A model generated the notes under the pieces. The model was not told where the DNA came from. It saw only the letters and a list, made by a program, of their open reading frames with translations, and did not search any database. Position numbers and translations under genes: made by a program. A stretch of DNA of 64,000 nucleotides from the NCBI GenBank assembly GCA_026745465.1, contig JACYXH010000216.1, positions 7,037,501 through 7,101,500 of the forward strand, read 5' to 3'. The stretch comes from Lota lota. Taxonomy: Eukaryota > Chordata > Actinopteri > Gadiformes > Lotidae. Shown here piece by piece: positions 1-13,390 of this stretch. The stretch's first letter is position 1, and each line of letters opens with the position of its first letter.

Positions 1-82
1 TTTGTGGAGAGTTGGACTGCAGAACAGGTACTGAGGGGGGGGGATCTGACCAGGGACCAGGGACTGCAATAGTACAAAATGT

Positions 83-83
83 T

Positions 84-114
<31 letters not shown>

Positions 115-126
115 GGGGGGGGGGGG
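83..126. repeat. TG tract running into poly-G
   Basis: A short TG repeat is followed by 29 G. Length of the poly-G may be unreliable in assembly. Confidence 0.85.
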
Positions 127-720
127 TATATGTGTGTGTATGTGGGTGTGTGTGTGAGTGTATGGAGACAGTAAGTGTTTGCCATATGATCACAACCTTG
201 CCACCTTGTCTGGTAGAGGCTGAGTGCTGGCGGTTACCGTGGTGATGGGTCTAGGGGCAAATAATTGGGAGGGGCGGAGAGTTATAAATGGGTAAATTGG
301 GGAGTGTCCACTTCATGTACAGTGTCTGTGTGTATGTGTATGTGCATGCACACTCATGAGTGAGTGTCTGCTCATGCGGGAGTGAGTGCATGTGTGTGTG
401 TGCGTGAGTCGTGTGTGTGTGTTTGTTGAAAAGCTTTGGCATTGATAAACCAAGGCTGTCCTGTCTATATTCCATCCGTCTTTTGTTCCCTGTCCCTCTG
501 TGATGCCATCATAGAGTGGAAGCACATTCCTCTCCAGGAAGAGAAGTTATTGCTTGGTTGTGATAGTGGAACACTACTGTTTTTGTGTTTCATGTACACA
601 TTCACACTAGTCCAAATGTACATGAAAAGTGTTATTTTCATGTATTGTGCAGGATAAAAGACTTGCTATAAAGACTTTAGCAATTGGGTTTTCGATGTGT
701 TGATATTTGATGCTCCAGTT

Positions 721-976
721 ACATTGTCAAGTCTTTTAAATGGTTTAGAAGGATTTTAAACACCATTATTTTACACCGTCAAGTCTTTTAAATGGTTTAG
801 AAGGATTTTAACACCTTTCTTTTACATTGTCAAGTCTTCTAAATGGCTTAGAATTATTTTAACTATTTTATTTTACATTATCAGGTCAGTAAACGGTTTA
901 GAAGGACTTTAAACACTTTATTTTACATTGTCAAGTATTTTAAGTGGTTTAGAATGATTTGAAACCACTTTCTTTT
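721..976. repeat. Minisatellite, about 5 units of 50-54 bases
   Basis: The phrase GTCAAGTCTTTTAAATGG then TTTAGAAGGATTTTAA recurs about every 50-54 bases with drift. The units end in TTATTTTACA-like sequence. No coding potential. Confidence 0.8.
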
Positions 977-1353
977 ATGGCATTATCTCTCTCTGTCTCT
1001 ATCTATATATATGTGTATATATATATATATTTTGCTCTTGCATCCAACCACACACACACACACACAAAAGCTACATAGAGAACAGCATAAGAGGAAGATT
1101 GTCTTGTGCTTCTGTCTTTCAAGAACAAGGACACATTGTCCATTTCCCAGTGGACGAATAGGAGCTATTAGAAAGCACATTTAGGCAAAAACAGATCTTT
1201 CTTTCCCTTTCTCTTTCTTTCTTTCCCTCTCTCTTTCCATCTCTCTCTCTCTGTCTTTCTGACTTTTCATTTTTTCTGTCCATCTCTCTTTTCCACCCAT
1301 TCTCACTCTGTATATCTTTGTATATCTCTATATTTCTTCTTTGGTTAAACTTA

Positions 1354-1355
<2 letters not shown>

Positions 1356-1397
<42 letters not shown>
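1356..1397. repeat. CA microsatellite
   Basis: About 20 CA units, next to a TTTC/CTTT-rich stretch at 1196-1310. Confidence 0.9.
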
Positions 1398-1398
<1 letters not shown>

Positions 1399-1843
1399 GA
1401 TGATAGCCTGAACAGTGACTTCCGTGGGACACGACGTGGGCCTGTGTTCCTTTCCTGTGATGTGTGGTTGGACGTCCTGCTTGCTCAGCATATTCACACA
1501 CGCAAACACAACAGACAGACAGACAGACAGGCGGACATTCGGATGCTTCCGCCCACCCATTCTTCCCATTGTGTGGCGATTGTTTGCTCAGCTATGGCCT
1601 TACACTTCTGTTTTATACGCTCTATAGATGTACTTCTTGGACACTTCGCCGCACTCCATTACAATTGGCCATGATGGGTGGGTCGCCGTGGTGATGGTAC
1701 TTCAGTGTACGTGTACTGGCATCACGCATATGACGGCCAAATTGTGCACTCCAGGGTGCTGGGTACCATGACTGTGAACTACACAGCAAAAGTGTTTTTT
1801 TCTGACCATATTGTTTAAGGGATGTTTAGCTAGCTCTTGTCTT

Positions 1844-1877
<34 letters not shown>

Positions 1878-2605
1878 GATTGTCCCATGTATAGGTTAAA
1901 GTGTTGTTGTGTTATAATAGTCCATTTTGGACAGTGCTGGTTTCAGCATGTATTTATGTATTATGTTATCCCTGTTCCCCCCAGTTGAGGGCATCTACTG
2001 GGCTTCCTCTTGGCCATCATTAGGCTAAGTGAAACGTCTGCGTGAGCTCAGTAAATCTGCATGGTTTGACCATTAAGTACAGCCTTGGCAACGGCTTCTT
2101 ATTCTTGCTCTACCCGCTCTCCGCTTGCAAACAAATATGCTCTGGCAGCAGACATTTCCGTTATGCACTTCATTGAGCTCTTGTTCATACATTGCAGATA
2201 TGCCGCATTGCGTGTGGTTTCATGGCCAGTCAGGCCTTATCGCACACAATCCATTGTGTTATTTACTTTATAGCAATATAGACATATTTTACTGTAACTG
2301 TCAAAGGTTAAGACACTGAAATAATGATGTGCATTTAAAAAGTTAGGCTGTCTCACTTCGTGAAGCACTTTCACTTAATAGTTACCTAACAAGCAAGCTT
2401 CCTTAATAGGCATCAAGGTTATGAGAAGCCTCCTCGCCATTGAGACAACAACGATTGGCAGTAAACAATAGCATAAGCTCCTAGGAGAATGGTGAGATAC
2501 AAAGTCAACTTGACTTAGACAGGAACTTGAGAAGAGTGTGTTCACTGCACTGAACCCATTGAGTTGAGTGACCTTTGTTGAGGTCACTCAACAAAACCCA
2601 GTTGT

Positions 2606-2607
2606 TT

Positions 2608-2640
<33 letters not shown>

Positions 2641-2757
2641 GTTTGTGCTTAGGTACACGTACATGTGCATGTGTGTGCGTGTGTGTTCTTAATTGCACGT
2701 ATGTGTGTGTGTGTGTGTGTGTGTTTACAAGTGTATGTGTGTGTGTGTGTGTGTAAG
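2606..2757. repeat. Interrupted GT microsatellite
   Basis: GT runs broken by GGTGGG and short unique bases. Confidence 0.85.
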
Positions 2758-3106
2758 TGTGGGTCTGGAGAGGGACACTGGATTGAGTCATCTCCAACAG
2801 ATTGAATGAGCTCAGCCCTCCTGACTACACCATTGCCAAAGAGAGACAGAGAGAGAGGAGCCAGAGCACACACAGAGTATCAGAATCCACCACAACTCAA
2901 CACAGAGCATGACAGGCAGCACAGTCGTAATAAGCGTCAATGGTGTCAGTGTGTGGACTCTGAGCCACACACACACACACGCGCCTGCATCCAGGCACAA
3001 TACATGTGTGCAACACATGCAGTGCAGAAACACACCCTCTTTGGCCTGCAGACACCTACTAACCAGCAAGCACTCATCAACTGATTAACTGCTTAAACAC
3101 ACAAAT

Positions 3107-3108
<2 letters not shown>

Positions 3109-3145
<37 letters not shown>

Positions 3146-3237
3146 TATACACACAAACATACAAGCAATGTTTTGCAGAAACACACCTACAAATCAGCAC
3201 ACACACACACACACACACGCACACACACACACACACA
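3109..3237. repeat. Interrupted CA microsatellite
   Basis: Two CA runs with about 55 bases of CA-rich sequence between. Confidence 0.85.
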
Positions 3238-5330
3238 GCCACACAAAACAACAAACAGGCACAGAGACTGACATATACATACACAGAGCCAAAACACAGG
3301 CATGCTCACATAAACGTACACTCATGACTTAACGTAAACCCAAAGTGATGTCACCACCTCACTTCTTTCAAAACACATATGTGTGTCAATGTCTTTGGAT
3401 CATTACAGTGTTACAGTGTTACGGCAGCACTGCAGTATTTGGCCTTGGTTTTGCTCCAGCAGCCCGTCAAGCCCTTTCTTGGAATGCAATTGTTGCTGTA
3501 GCGGCTCAAACATGAGCAAACACAAAACAAACGGTGGAAAGAATGCATCCACCCCTGGCTTAAGGACAGGAGTAGCTTTTAAACTAACAGAGTTAACTAA
3601 AATGGTGTACTGAGATTGTTAAAAAAAAATAGGTAACAATGTGAGCATCGGCAGAACGTTTGACAGCGGTTCAAGGTGAAGCAAGTGGTTGAAGAAAGTA
3701 TTGTGCCATAAGGCTTCTATTGACAAACTTCAAACATACACATTAGGTTAAACAATAACCTGCACACTAACCGTGCATGGTGGCCCTTTGAGAGCATACA
3801 CACACTATGGTAACATATACGTAACGCTGCTGCTGCTAAGCTTATACACCCAGAAGTTTGTAGATCTTAAGAATGTGGGTGCGTGGGTGCGTGCGTGCGT
3901 GCGTGTGCACAGGGTGGGGGATTGTTTATGCGTACTAAAATTGCACAAAATGATTTAAAATCCGTTTCTAATCATGTGTGCCAGGAATCCAAATCCTAAA
4001 CCATTTACCATTCGGCCAGGTTCCATTTTAAAACCCGACTTTGAGGAAGAAATCGTCTTCAGAAAAACATTTGTGTCTACTTCCTGTAATCATGGGCAAA
4101 TTATGCAAAGAGACGAGGTAACACAATTATGTTGCTTATTTTATGTCACGAAACCCACATTGCATGACTTGATCTGAGTCAAACAAGCACATCAATGAGC
4201 TTGAAGTTAGCTGTCTCGGGGCCGCACCCTCACTTATGGGAACACCGTGCGGTCACCGTAGTGGTATTAACTGTTTCCTTCCTGTTTGAAGAAGGCCTTT
4301 AGAACCTAAGACACACAAATCTACACACACACATGTTAAACACATGAACACACAACACTCTCATTTATGGGAAACCGTGGTATGACAACAGTAACAGCTA
4401 CATCTACCCTGCCCCTGTTGGACATTCACAACAGTTGTGCAAACTCCTATCACTCCTGTGATAGGGCAGTAGAGGGTCTCTTGTGATAGGAGATCACAAG
4501 ATGCGGGGGGTATAGTGTTCTGTCTCTCATGAAAGGAGGCAACAGAAATGGCAACATGTCCACAATACAACCTCAAGCTGTCATATATGGTGGTACAGGA
4601 ACAGTGGTACCATGGGATCTGCTCTGGTCATTCACGGCCCGTCTACACAGGTCCAGCACATAGACTGCATTAGCAGTAATAAGGGATTGTGTGGGCGGGG
4701 CCTGGTTAGAATATATATGAGTTAAAACCTCTTTTTCTGGCAGAATAAATGCTGCATTCCTGCTTTCATTCTTGCTAGTAATAACCTATTGTCAACACAT
4801 CATGGTTAGAACCCTGTGTCTAAGGGTTTACATGGATGTAAATCCAGTAAGGAGAAATTATGAGACCATGAAAGTTAAATTGAAGCATGAATATTGAACA
4901 TTGTATGAATTTAACATCCAAATGAACAACCATTTTTTGGTTTCGAAGGAATTTCACAGAAAACATTTAGAAAAAGCGTCTGTGGGCTGGTTGTAGCTTT
5001 ACAGTTGGAATTTGAAGCCTAACTTTCAGCTTGAGTCCCCTTATTTGACTATTTGAAACTTGGTTAACTCTAGCAGGAAGCTATAAACGGAAGCATAGAT
5101 TCTCTTTATTGTCTTCACATGCAAAAACCGTTTTGAAATGACAGTCAGGAAACTGTCTCTTCTGGTAATGATTAGGGGTTATTTCAACATACGTTTAGTA
5201 TCAGATAATTATTGTGATATTTTAGTCACAGTTAAGTGTTTTTCCCTCACTCTCATATATGGAGAGAGAGAGTAAGTAAGAGAGAAAGGGAAAGACCAAT
5301 TTACAAATCAATTAAACCACACTGACTCAA

Positions 5331-5339
5331 ACACACACA

Positions 5340-5409
<70 letters not shown>
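5331..5409. repeat. CA microsatellite
   Basis: About 39 CA units; a 30-base poly-C run (5493-5525, one A) follows 85 bases on. Confidence 0.9.
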
Positions 5410-5412
<3 letters not shown>

Positions 5413-5847
5413 CCAAGCACAGCATCTGTTTCCTGTACGCAGTGATGATGAGTGTGGTGGTCTCTGGAGAAAGGATCGTCCCTGTCTTCAGTGACCCCCC
5501 CCCCCCCCCCCCCCACCCCCCCCCCACTCATGACTCATCCAATTGTTCAGTCCAACACACTGACTCACCCTTGACACCCCACCCTAAATCATGAGAAACT
5601 ACACAGGAATGTCTTATTCCTTTGACCCGCCCTCGTCCTCTCCTGATTGGTCATCAAGAACAACTTCTGGCCTGGCTTTTGGTATCCGTGTCACTTCCTG
5701 TAATCCAGCTGTGTAAAAGTGTGTGCAGGAACACAGCTTGTCAAAGCCAGGGGGGGAGGGGGTTTGGGCCCATATCATGATCATGGTCATATTAACGAAC
5801 TGATTCCAATAATAATATCTCATGTTGAGAGGAAGTGGCTTATGCCC

Positions 5848-6415
5848 GGCATGGAATAAGTCTAGTATATCACTTCCAAAGACAGGATATATATACTATA
5901 GCTTATATATGGCATATAAGCTTAGTATATCACTACCAGAGACCAGGCATATAAGCCTAGTATATCACTACCAGAGACCAGGCATATAAGCCTAGTATAT
6001 CACTACTAGAGAACAGGCATATAAGCCTAGTATGTCACTACTAGAGACCAGGCATGGTGTATTAGCCTAGTATATCACTATTACAGACCAGGCATATAAG
6101 CCTATGTCACTACTAGAGACCAGGAATGATGTAAGCATGGTACATCACTACTAGAGAACAGTCATGGTTTATAAGTCTAGTATATTACTAGTATAGACCA
6201 GGAATATAAGCCTATATCACTACTAGAGACCAGGAATGATGTAAGCTATATCACTTCTAGAGACCAGGCATGGTGTAAGCCTGGTATATCACCATTGGAG
6301 ACCAGGCATATAAGCTTATCACTAGAGACCAGGCATTGTGTAAGCCTGGTATATCACTACTAGAGACCAGGTATGATGTAAGGCATGGTGTAAGCCTGGT
6401 ATATCACAACTAGAT
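5848..6415. repeat. Minisatellite, about 16 units near 35 bases
   Basis: The core CTAGTATATCACTACTAG followed by AGACCAGGCATATAAGC repeats in tandem. Central units are nearly identical and outer units carry indels (GGCATGGTGTAAGCC variants). The palindrome CTAGTATAT..CACTACTAG makes each unit weakly self-complementary. Confidence 0.9.
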
Positions 6416-6648
6416 AGGTATTTTTCCCCCAGAGCTTATTTAACATAAGGGGTTGGCAGATCAGTGTCCATTAGTAAGAAGATTAGATCTTTATCATTGT
6501 GGATGCTATGTGTTCAGTCCTCTATTACAAACAGCTGCACTGCACACACAAGCCCCGTTCTAAGATAAAATATTGGTCCGATACAAAGATGACACCCTTT
6601 TTAAACATGTTTAATATTGCTTTAGGAGTTTTTTTGTTGTGTTTACAG

Positions 6649-6796
<148 letters not shown>

Positions 6797-7059
6797 CGTG
6801 CGTGTCTATGCGCGTGTTAAAGAGAGAGCGAAAGAGAGAGAACGATGGAAACAGTAGACAGTCGGGCAAACTGACAAACAGATAGATATATTTATATAAC
6901 TAGTGTTCTTCGAAGGATGTAGGGTTGTATAAGCTTTATTGCATGGCTGGGATTGTTTACAGGAAAAACCTGCCCAGTCTAAGCGCTCTATGCTAACCCC
7001 ACCCCTAAGCGCGAGGGGTCTCCCCGTCTAGTTATGGAAGATATGAAGACGGGGAGGGG

Positions 7060-7293
7060 CCCATCCGGTGACATCACTTGAGCCCGCCCACTTAGCATTA
7101 ATTTACGTTTCTAGGGGTCCTGAGAGTGTGCTTTGGCTATTGAACTGTTTCCAAGAGCCAGAAAAGCAAAGTCGAAGACACACCTAAACCTAAAGAAGTG
7201 ATCGAGAGATGCGCTGATGTGTCCTAAGCCACTTTGTCATTTTAAACATTCAAGAACTTGAGTTGGGGAAGTCTCGTCAGGGTCGACTTTGAG
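7060..7293 (+). promoter_or_regulatory. Candidate promoter and noncoding first exon, perhaps of fam107b
   Basis: This block is the only non-repetitive, GC-richer stretch in the first 9 kb. It carries a CRE/ATF-like TGACATCA (7069-7076) next to GC boxes (GGGGAGGGGCC just upstream and GCCCGCCC just downstream). A stretch free of long simple repeats follows and ends at 7293 in a consensus donor, GAG then GTAGGT. No acceptor precedes it closely, as expected of a first exon. The nearest plus-strand gene downstream is fam107b. Assignment is inference. Confidence 0.35.
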
Positions 7294-8234
7294 GTAGGTG
7301 TGTGCGTCTGGACTGCTGTGTTTTCGCATGATTGTTTCAGGTTGCACTAACAAAGCAGCGCGCTTTACTGTAATAGCTTTTAGCTCATCCGGGCCGCGTG
7401 TAGCACATTATGTCAAAATCTGATAGGCATGGCAAGGTCTCGCGTTCAAAAAAGACAGAAAGCGGACAAAGAAAACCAATGAGATAGCAAAAAAGAAACT
7501 CTTGGTTCATTGTTTCCTTTTGTTCTCGAGTGCGATCCTCGCCAACGGGACAGTAGGCTGAGATTATTGTACTACAGATTGTAGTACACACTATGCCATG
7601 CGTTGTTGACCTAATATTAGCACATATCGTAACCGAAGACCTCACTGTTGGAGGATAATAAGATATTATGCATTAGTGTTTTTCTCTCAGATTAACACAT
7701 TTAAAAAAAATGTTGTTACATTTACGCCCCACATGAAGCACCAAAGATGTGTGTAACAGCACAGACATGTTATTTTGGCTACGTGACCGATAAAAGGCCT
7801 ATGCGTTAAAAAAAAAAAAAGATAACACCCCACCGTGTAACATATATATATATATATTACGTGTGTGTGTGTGTGTGACAACTTGACAAAGTGTACACAA
7901 GAAACCGTTCCAGCTCTGAACGTAACGTTAAATGTGTGATTTGTAGGTAAGTGTACAGGTTATTGTTGAGCCTAATGTGTTTCAGCTTGGTCAGTAGAAG
8001 CCTTATGGCGCAATATTCACAATAACTTGCTTCACTCAGAACAGACATCCGCTGTCAAACGTTCTGCAGAGCAAGTTTATTCAAATCTGGCCCGTTGATT
8101 CTGTATAATGCATATGTTTTTTTGTTAAGTAAAGTACATTTTTTTTAACTCGGCTGATGGTCAGATTTGCATTTAGGTTAGCATGTTCAGATAACAAGAA
8201 TGAGTTAACAGCTTATTCAGGTTAACATCAAACA

Positions 8235-8392
<158 letters not shown>

Positions 8393-11300
8393 TGTGTCGA
8401 GAGGGGATATGCCCTGCACATGTGTTATTCATTTGGAGCAGCGTTGGCTAAACGATTTACATCTGTTTTCTGATCTTTGAACTCCACCCCCCTCCTGTTA
8501 ATTCCATCTTTACTGTCGCCATTTCACAGAAGGGACACATTCTGTCACCGTAAGAGGACATTTGTGATTGTGCGGCCATGCAATCAGTGCAATCAGCTAT
8601 GTTTTAAAGTAAAAAAACACAACAGAAACTAAACGTGAAACATTCCACACTGTTCAGTGTTTATTTTGGTATAAAATTGGACCCTGTAATCTATTACAAA
8701 TACAGTTGTATTTCAGTTTGTAGACATGATATCTTTGTGAGTTTGTGTGTGTGTGTGTGTCGCTCTCTCGTTTAAACCCTGTTTCTTACTCAGCACAATA
8801 CCCCACACTAAGCCAGACCCACATGGTGTGTTTGAAGCCTGTACATGTTTATGTGCATGGCTATGTCCTCACTCAGAACCAATCTCTTTCTCTTTGGTGC
8901 AGGTTGAGTGGCAGTATAGATCTAAATAGGACAACCTAGTTTTGTATTAACATACACAATGCAAAGTGCATAACGGCAGTCTATCATGACAAACTGTAAA
9001 TGTTTTGATAAGAAAAACAGCTTGCTGGGTTTACATAAAAAATCCTCTCCGTCAAAAACATCACCAGAAAACGAAAGCTTTAACATTCACTCACGTCAGA
9101 GGATTATTTAGATACGATTGTGTTTATATTGCACTCGCGATTTAAATGTAGGCAAATGAAGAGCGATTAGGCCAAAAAGGATTTATCCTAAATGTATAAA
9201 GAAATAAAGAGTGAGATTGTCCCAACACCGCACTATACATCTCTCTGAACAGCTCCATCGATTTTCTTGCTATTATTCAAGAACTTCAATCACAATAAAG
9301 TACCATTACTGGGCTGGCAGCAGCATGGAGTAGTCAGGCACTGACACGTGCATGCGCACGTGTGCACACACACACACACACATCTCTCCCTCTTCACAGG
9401 GCTTGTTAGCTTGAAGTACAGCGAGATGGGGGGAGGGGGGTCTGATCCGTATGAATCGGATTATGCACTGTGAGTCTGAATCAAGACATATGATATAGTC
9501 TCTATATAGAGTGGCCCCACAGCAACGCACACACACATACACACGAGTGACGAGCCACATCCCTCCTCTCCCTTTTCTGAGGTCAGCTGGAGTTCCATAA
9601 TACATAGTTATAATGACTACCCAAAAACACATTCATACGGCTATGGAACCCTATCATTTTCCATCGTCCCCTTTTAGAGTATTCTTAGAAATGCCTGAGT
9701 ATGTGCATGAATGAGTCTGTGTGGGAGTTTTGGAATGATTTACAAAAACACTGAAGACTTTTAGCCAGTTTTATTTTGCCGTGCGTGTGTGTCTGAGCGA
9801 TCCCACTGTATGTAACAGTGGGATCGCTGGTTGCTAGCAGTTACAGTTGTTGGGGTTTGGAGCAGCAGCATATAAACAAAGAAGACCCACCCTAATCCAC
9901 CCCAATGTGCCTTCCGACCTATGAGAAGACCGCTTGCTGTCGAGTTCGGCCAGTGAGAGAGGGAGAGGGTCGTGTCTGTCCTCGTTGTGGGGCTTGAGGG
10001 GAAAGCAGCAGTGTTGTGAGGTAGCTCACAGAGCAGAGAATGTGGAAGCGGAGCAGACACTAAGAAGCAAAACAAAGACTACGTTTTACGACTCCACACA
10101 ATTGACCAAGACCAAAGCTTCTCGTGTCTTTGTTAGTTTTATGTAGACGATATTGTCAGCTGGAAAGAGCAGTGTAAGAAAGAGTAAGTTTCAGCTCGAG
10201 TCCCAACTGTAACATTCTGTACATATTCTCTCTGAAAAATGCTTTCTTCTGTCCCTCTGGTGCAGTTTTAAAGCCTTCAGTTCTGAACGCGTGTGTGTAT
10301 ACTTGGTATTTGAACACGTGTCTGTGTTGTTGCAAATGTGACCATGTGTCGCTGACAGTTGTAGAGAAGGTAAAGCAAAGCTAACAGACCAGCATGTTTG
10401 TGTGACTATGCACACACACACCACACACGCACACAGCTCACCAGCCCCTCTGCACGTATAACAGGTGGCAGATAAGTTGCTGAGGTTGAAGGATTTTAAT
10501 TTGAACTTTGAACTTAAAGACAGGTGTAGCGCAACACATACACACACACATGCTGTTGTCCCTCAAACCAGTCTATAGATTACGTATGAATACAACACGG
10601 CTCGGTCAGAACAGCCATTGTGCATGTCTGTTTATGCCATTCGGTTGCAGTCTGCCTTTAAGCCTCCAGTGTGATAAGCACAGCCTCATCGCATTCCCCT
10701 GGCGTGACTCAAGCGCTGTGTGAGACGGGCCCCAGCCCCTCCTATTCATCCTGTGATCTGTGTCCCCCGGGGGCCCTGCATCAACAAGCCTAAACAGGAA
10801 CAAGAGTTTTACAGTTACAGTGACTCTTGCGGTCTAACGCCCTGATCACCAACCGTCATGGCAGCAGTGTGTGTTTCGTCACATTCACATTACAATAAGT
10901 CCTTTTAGTAGATAGAGAGGATTCTTACACACACACAAAAATACAGACACATGACAACACAATTAGCAAGTTCTTGCAGATTAGAATCGAGAGCCATACA
11001 ATATACAGCAGAAACATAAACCTTGTTTGTGTTTCTACCAAGCCGTGTGAGCTCGTGAAACTGGAGGCTTTTGTAAAGTGCTGTTGTTAATTGGGTGTTT
11101 ACTCTGGCAAGCCAACAGGTTTGTATTTGACCCAGTAAAATTCCATTTTCTATTGACCATCTCACACTTGGCAAGGCAAATGTTCCCAATGCTGTTCTCT
11201 GTAGTTCATGTCAACATATCTTAGGGCCATTTGAGTCCGACTAGCACATTGATTAGACCAACTAATTGGTCTAATGGTCTAAACTTACTAGCGTAAGTTT

Positions 11301-11553
11301 GCAAGCTTTCTGTTCCAACGGTGCTGATACCGCAGTGAAGGTAGTGTAACCGCCTCATGAAGCAAGAGTTCAAAGTATTGCTTCTGAGCAGGAACTCTTT
11401 AATGTTATTGATAACGTTGGGATTCGGCCAGCGAGAAGTGATATGAGATTGGGGTCAAATTAAATCGAAGCAATCCTGGCAGTGGCCAAATATCTGATCT
11501 AGTATCTGCCCTGGATGCTGTTCATTTATGGCCCATGATATAGTGAGTGGGTG

Positions 11554-11756
<203 letters not shown>

Positions 11757-11879
11757 TTTGTGAGTTGTATTTTATTGCTGCCCATCAGCTTGTCTAAACA
11801 AGGATTTTTATTTATGTTATGAGGAACTGTGTGCTATGATACTGCCCTGTTTAGCTCGTTCACTTAAATTCTTTCTTTC

Positions 11880-11883
<4 letters not shown>

Positions 11884-11918
<35 letters not shown>
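11884..11918. repeat. CA microsatellite
   Basis: About 17 CA units directly before the candidate acceptor at 11960. Confidence 0.9.
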
Positions 11919-11921
<3 letters not shown>

Positions 11922-11960
11922 TGTTAACATTGGGCTGATCCCTTTTCTCCTTCTTTGCAG

Positions 11961-12262
11961 ACACTACATATCTAAAGCCTGAGTGTCTCTCTTGCGTATA
12001 GAACACAGTACGTCACGTACTATGTTTCTCCAATGCTCCATGTGTGTGTGTCTCATGAATATTCCCACTCTAGTCTATTGAAGCCTGGCTGCTCTGACTT
12101 CCCACACCCCCACCATGTCCTCTTATGTCAAGGGGATTCTCAGGGCGGAGGAGAAGGAGGCCCCAGACTCCACCAGGAAATGAAGAACAGAGGAGACTTC
12201 CACCACCCCATTGAACATCAAAACAACCTCATTCTCACATAACCTTTCCCTGACTTCTTCCT
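11961..12262 (+). other. Candidate unassigned exon after a strong acceptor
   Basis: A long pyrimidine tract ending TTCTTTGCAG at 11960 forms a good acceptor. The following sequence has an ATG in good context (CACCATGT, 12115) opening a 22-codon frame, MSSYVKGILRAEEKEAPDST then Arg-Lys and TGA. An overlapping frame ends in HPIEHQNNLIL. Neither matches a protein I know. The acceptor resembles the one before the last fam107b exon, so this may be an alternative exon or a relic of a duplication. Confidence 0.25.
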
Positions 12263-13247
12263 TGGTTCACTTTATCATAACACACTGTTGATGTGAATCC
12301 AAGACGTGGACGCCATGTCCGCTATATAGGTTTTGTAATGATGGTAAAGGCTTTGTACAAATCATGAATAAGTCTCTCTGGTTTATATACGACCTGTTCC
12401 TATAGCTGTGAGCTTTCTAAGGCATCTGCTAATGCACATTATATCCCTTACTGGGGCCAATGGGACACCATGCAAACCTTGTGGGTATAGTGGGCAAAGA
12501 GAGAGAGAGAGAGAGAGAGAGTGTGTGTGTGTGTGTGTCACCTCTGAATGATTGATTTGATTTTATCGAGGGGTATGTAAAAATGTAGTGATATACGGGG
12601 CCGAATGAGCTCATTGTTACCGGAAGGCCCGCCTTCTCTGCTCTACTCTCCTACCCCCCATCCCACAGCAGCTGTCACAACCCCACCTCAATCCGTGTGT
12701 TTTTAATTAGACCCTAGCTGTTTGTTATGACTGAATGACCGCTTCATTGAGAGAGATAGTATACATTATACAAAGGATACGTAGTATTTTTCTTTTGTTA
12801 CTTTGATTCCCATACTTGTGTTGTGCACGTTGTTTTATATTATTACCGCTGTTTTTCATTTCCTCTTTATTGCTGTTACATTTTTGCTTTGACATTACAA
12901 ATGGAGAACAGAGAGTCCTAGAGAGAGACAAAGACAGAAAGAGAGACAAGCAGGAAGCGGGAGAGAAAGTAGGGTGTGAGGGTTGCTTCAGGGATATTGA
13001 TGATGCCATTTCCCCTAGGGTGCGACCCTCCCATCTGTGAGTGTGAGGGAACCAACTTGGCGAAGGAGACCAAGCGTCACCAAAACAGGAAGGCCCCAGT
13101 GTGAGAGAGAGTGAGGGACTACCGTAATCACATTTAAAAGTATAGGGCTGTGCGATATGGAAGAATCTATTATATTGTCACGATAAGCATGGGGAATTTT
13201 ACACTATATTGATCACATTCACAATATGCTTGGTCTAACTGAGGGTC

Positions 13248-13253
<6 letters not shown>

Positions 13254-13345
<92 letters not shown>

Positions 13346-13390
13346 ACGCAAACTTTTGCTTTACACTCAAGTATTGTGTGGGTGGGTGGG
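13254..13390. repeat. GT microsatellite with shared right flank
   Basis: About 45 GT units followed by the same 45-base flank as at 8349. Confidence 0.9.

Noticed and set aside
5848-6415. CRISPR-like array
   Set aside because: Units are contiguous tandem repeats without unique spacers, in vertebrate DNA.
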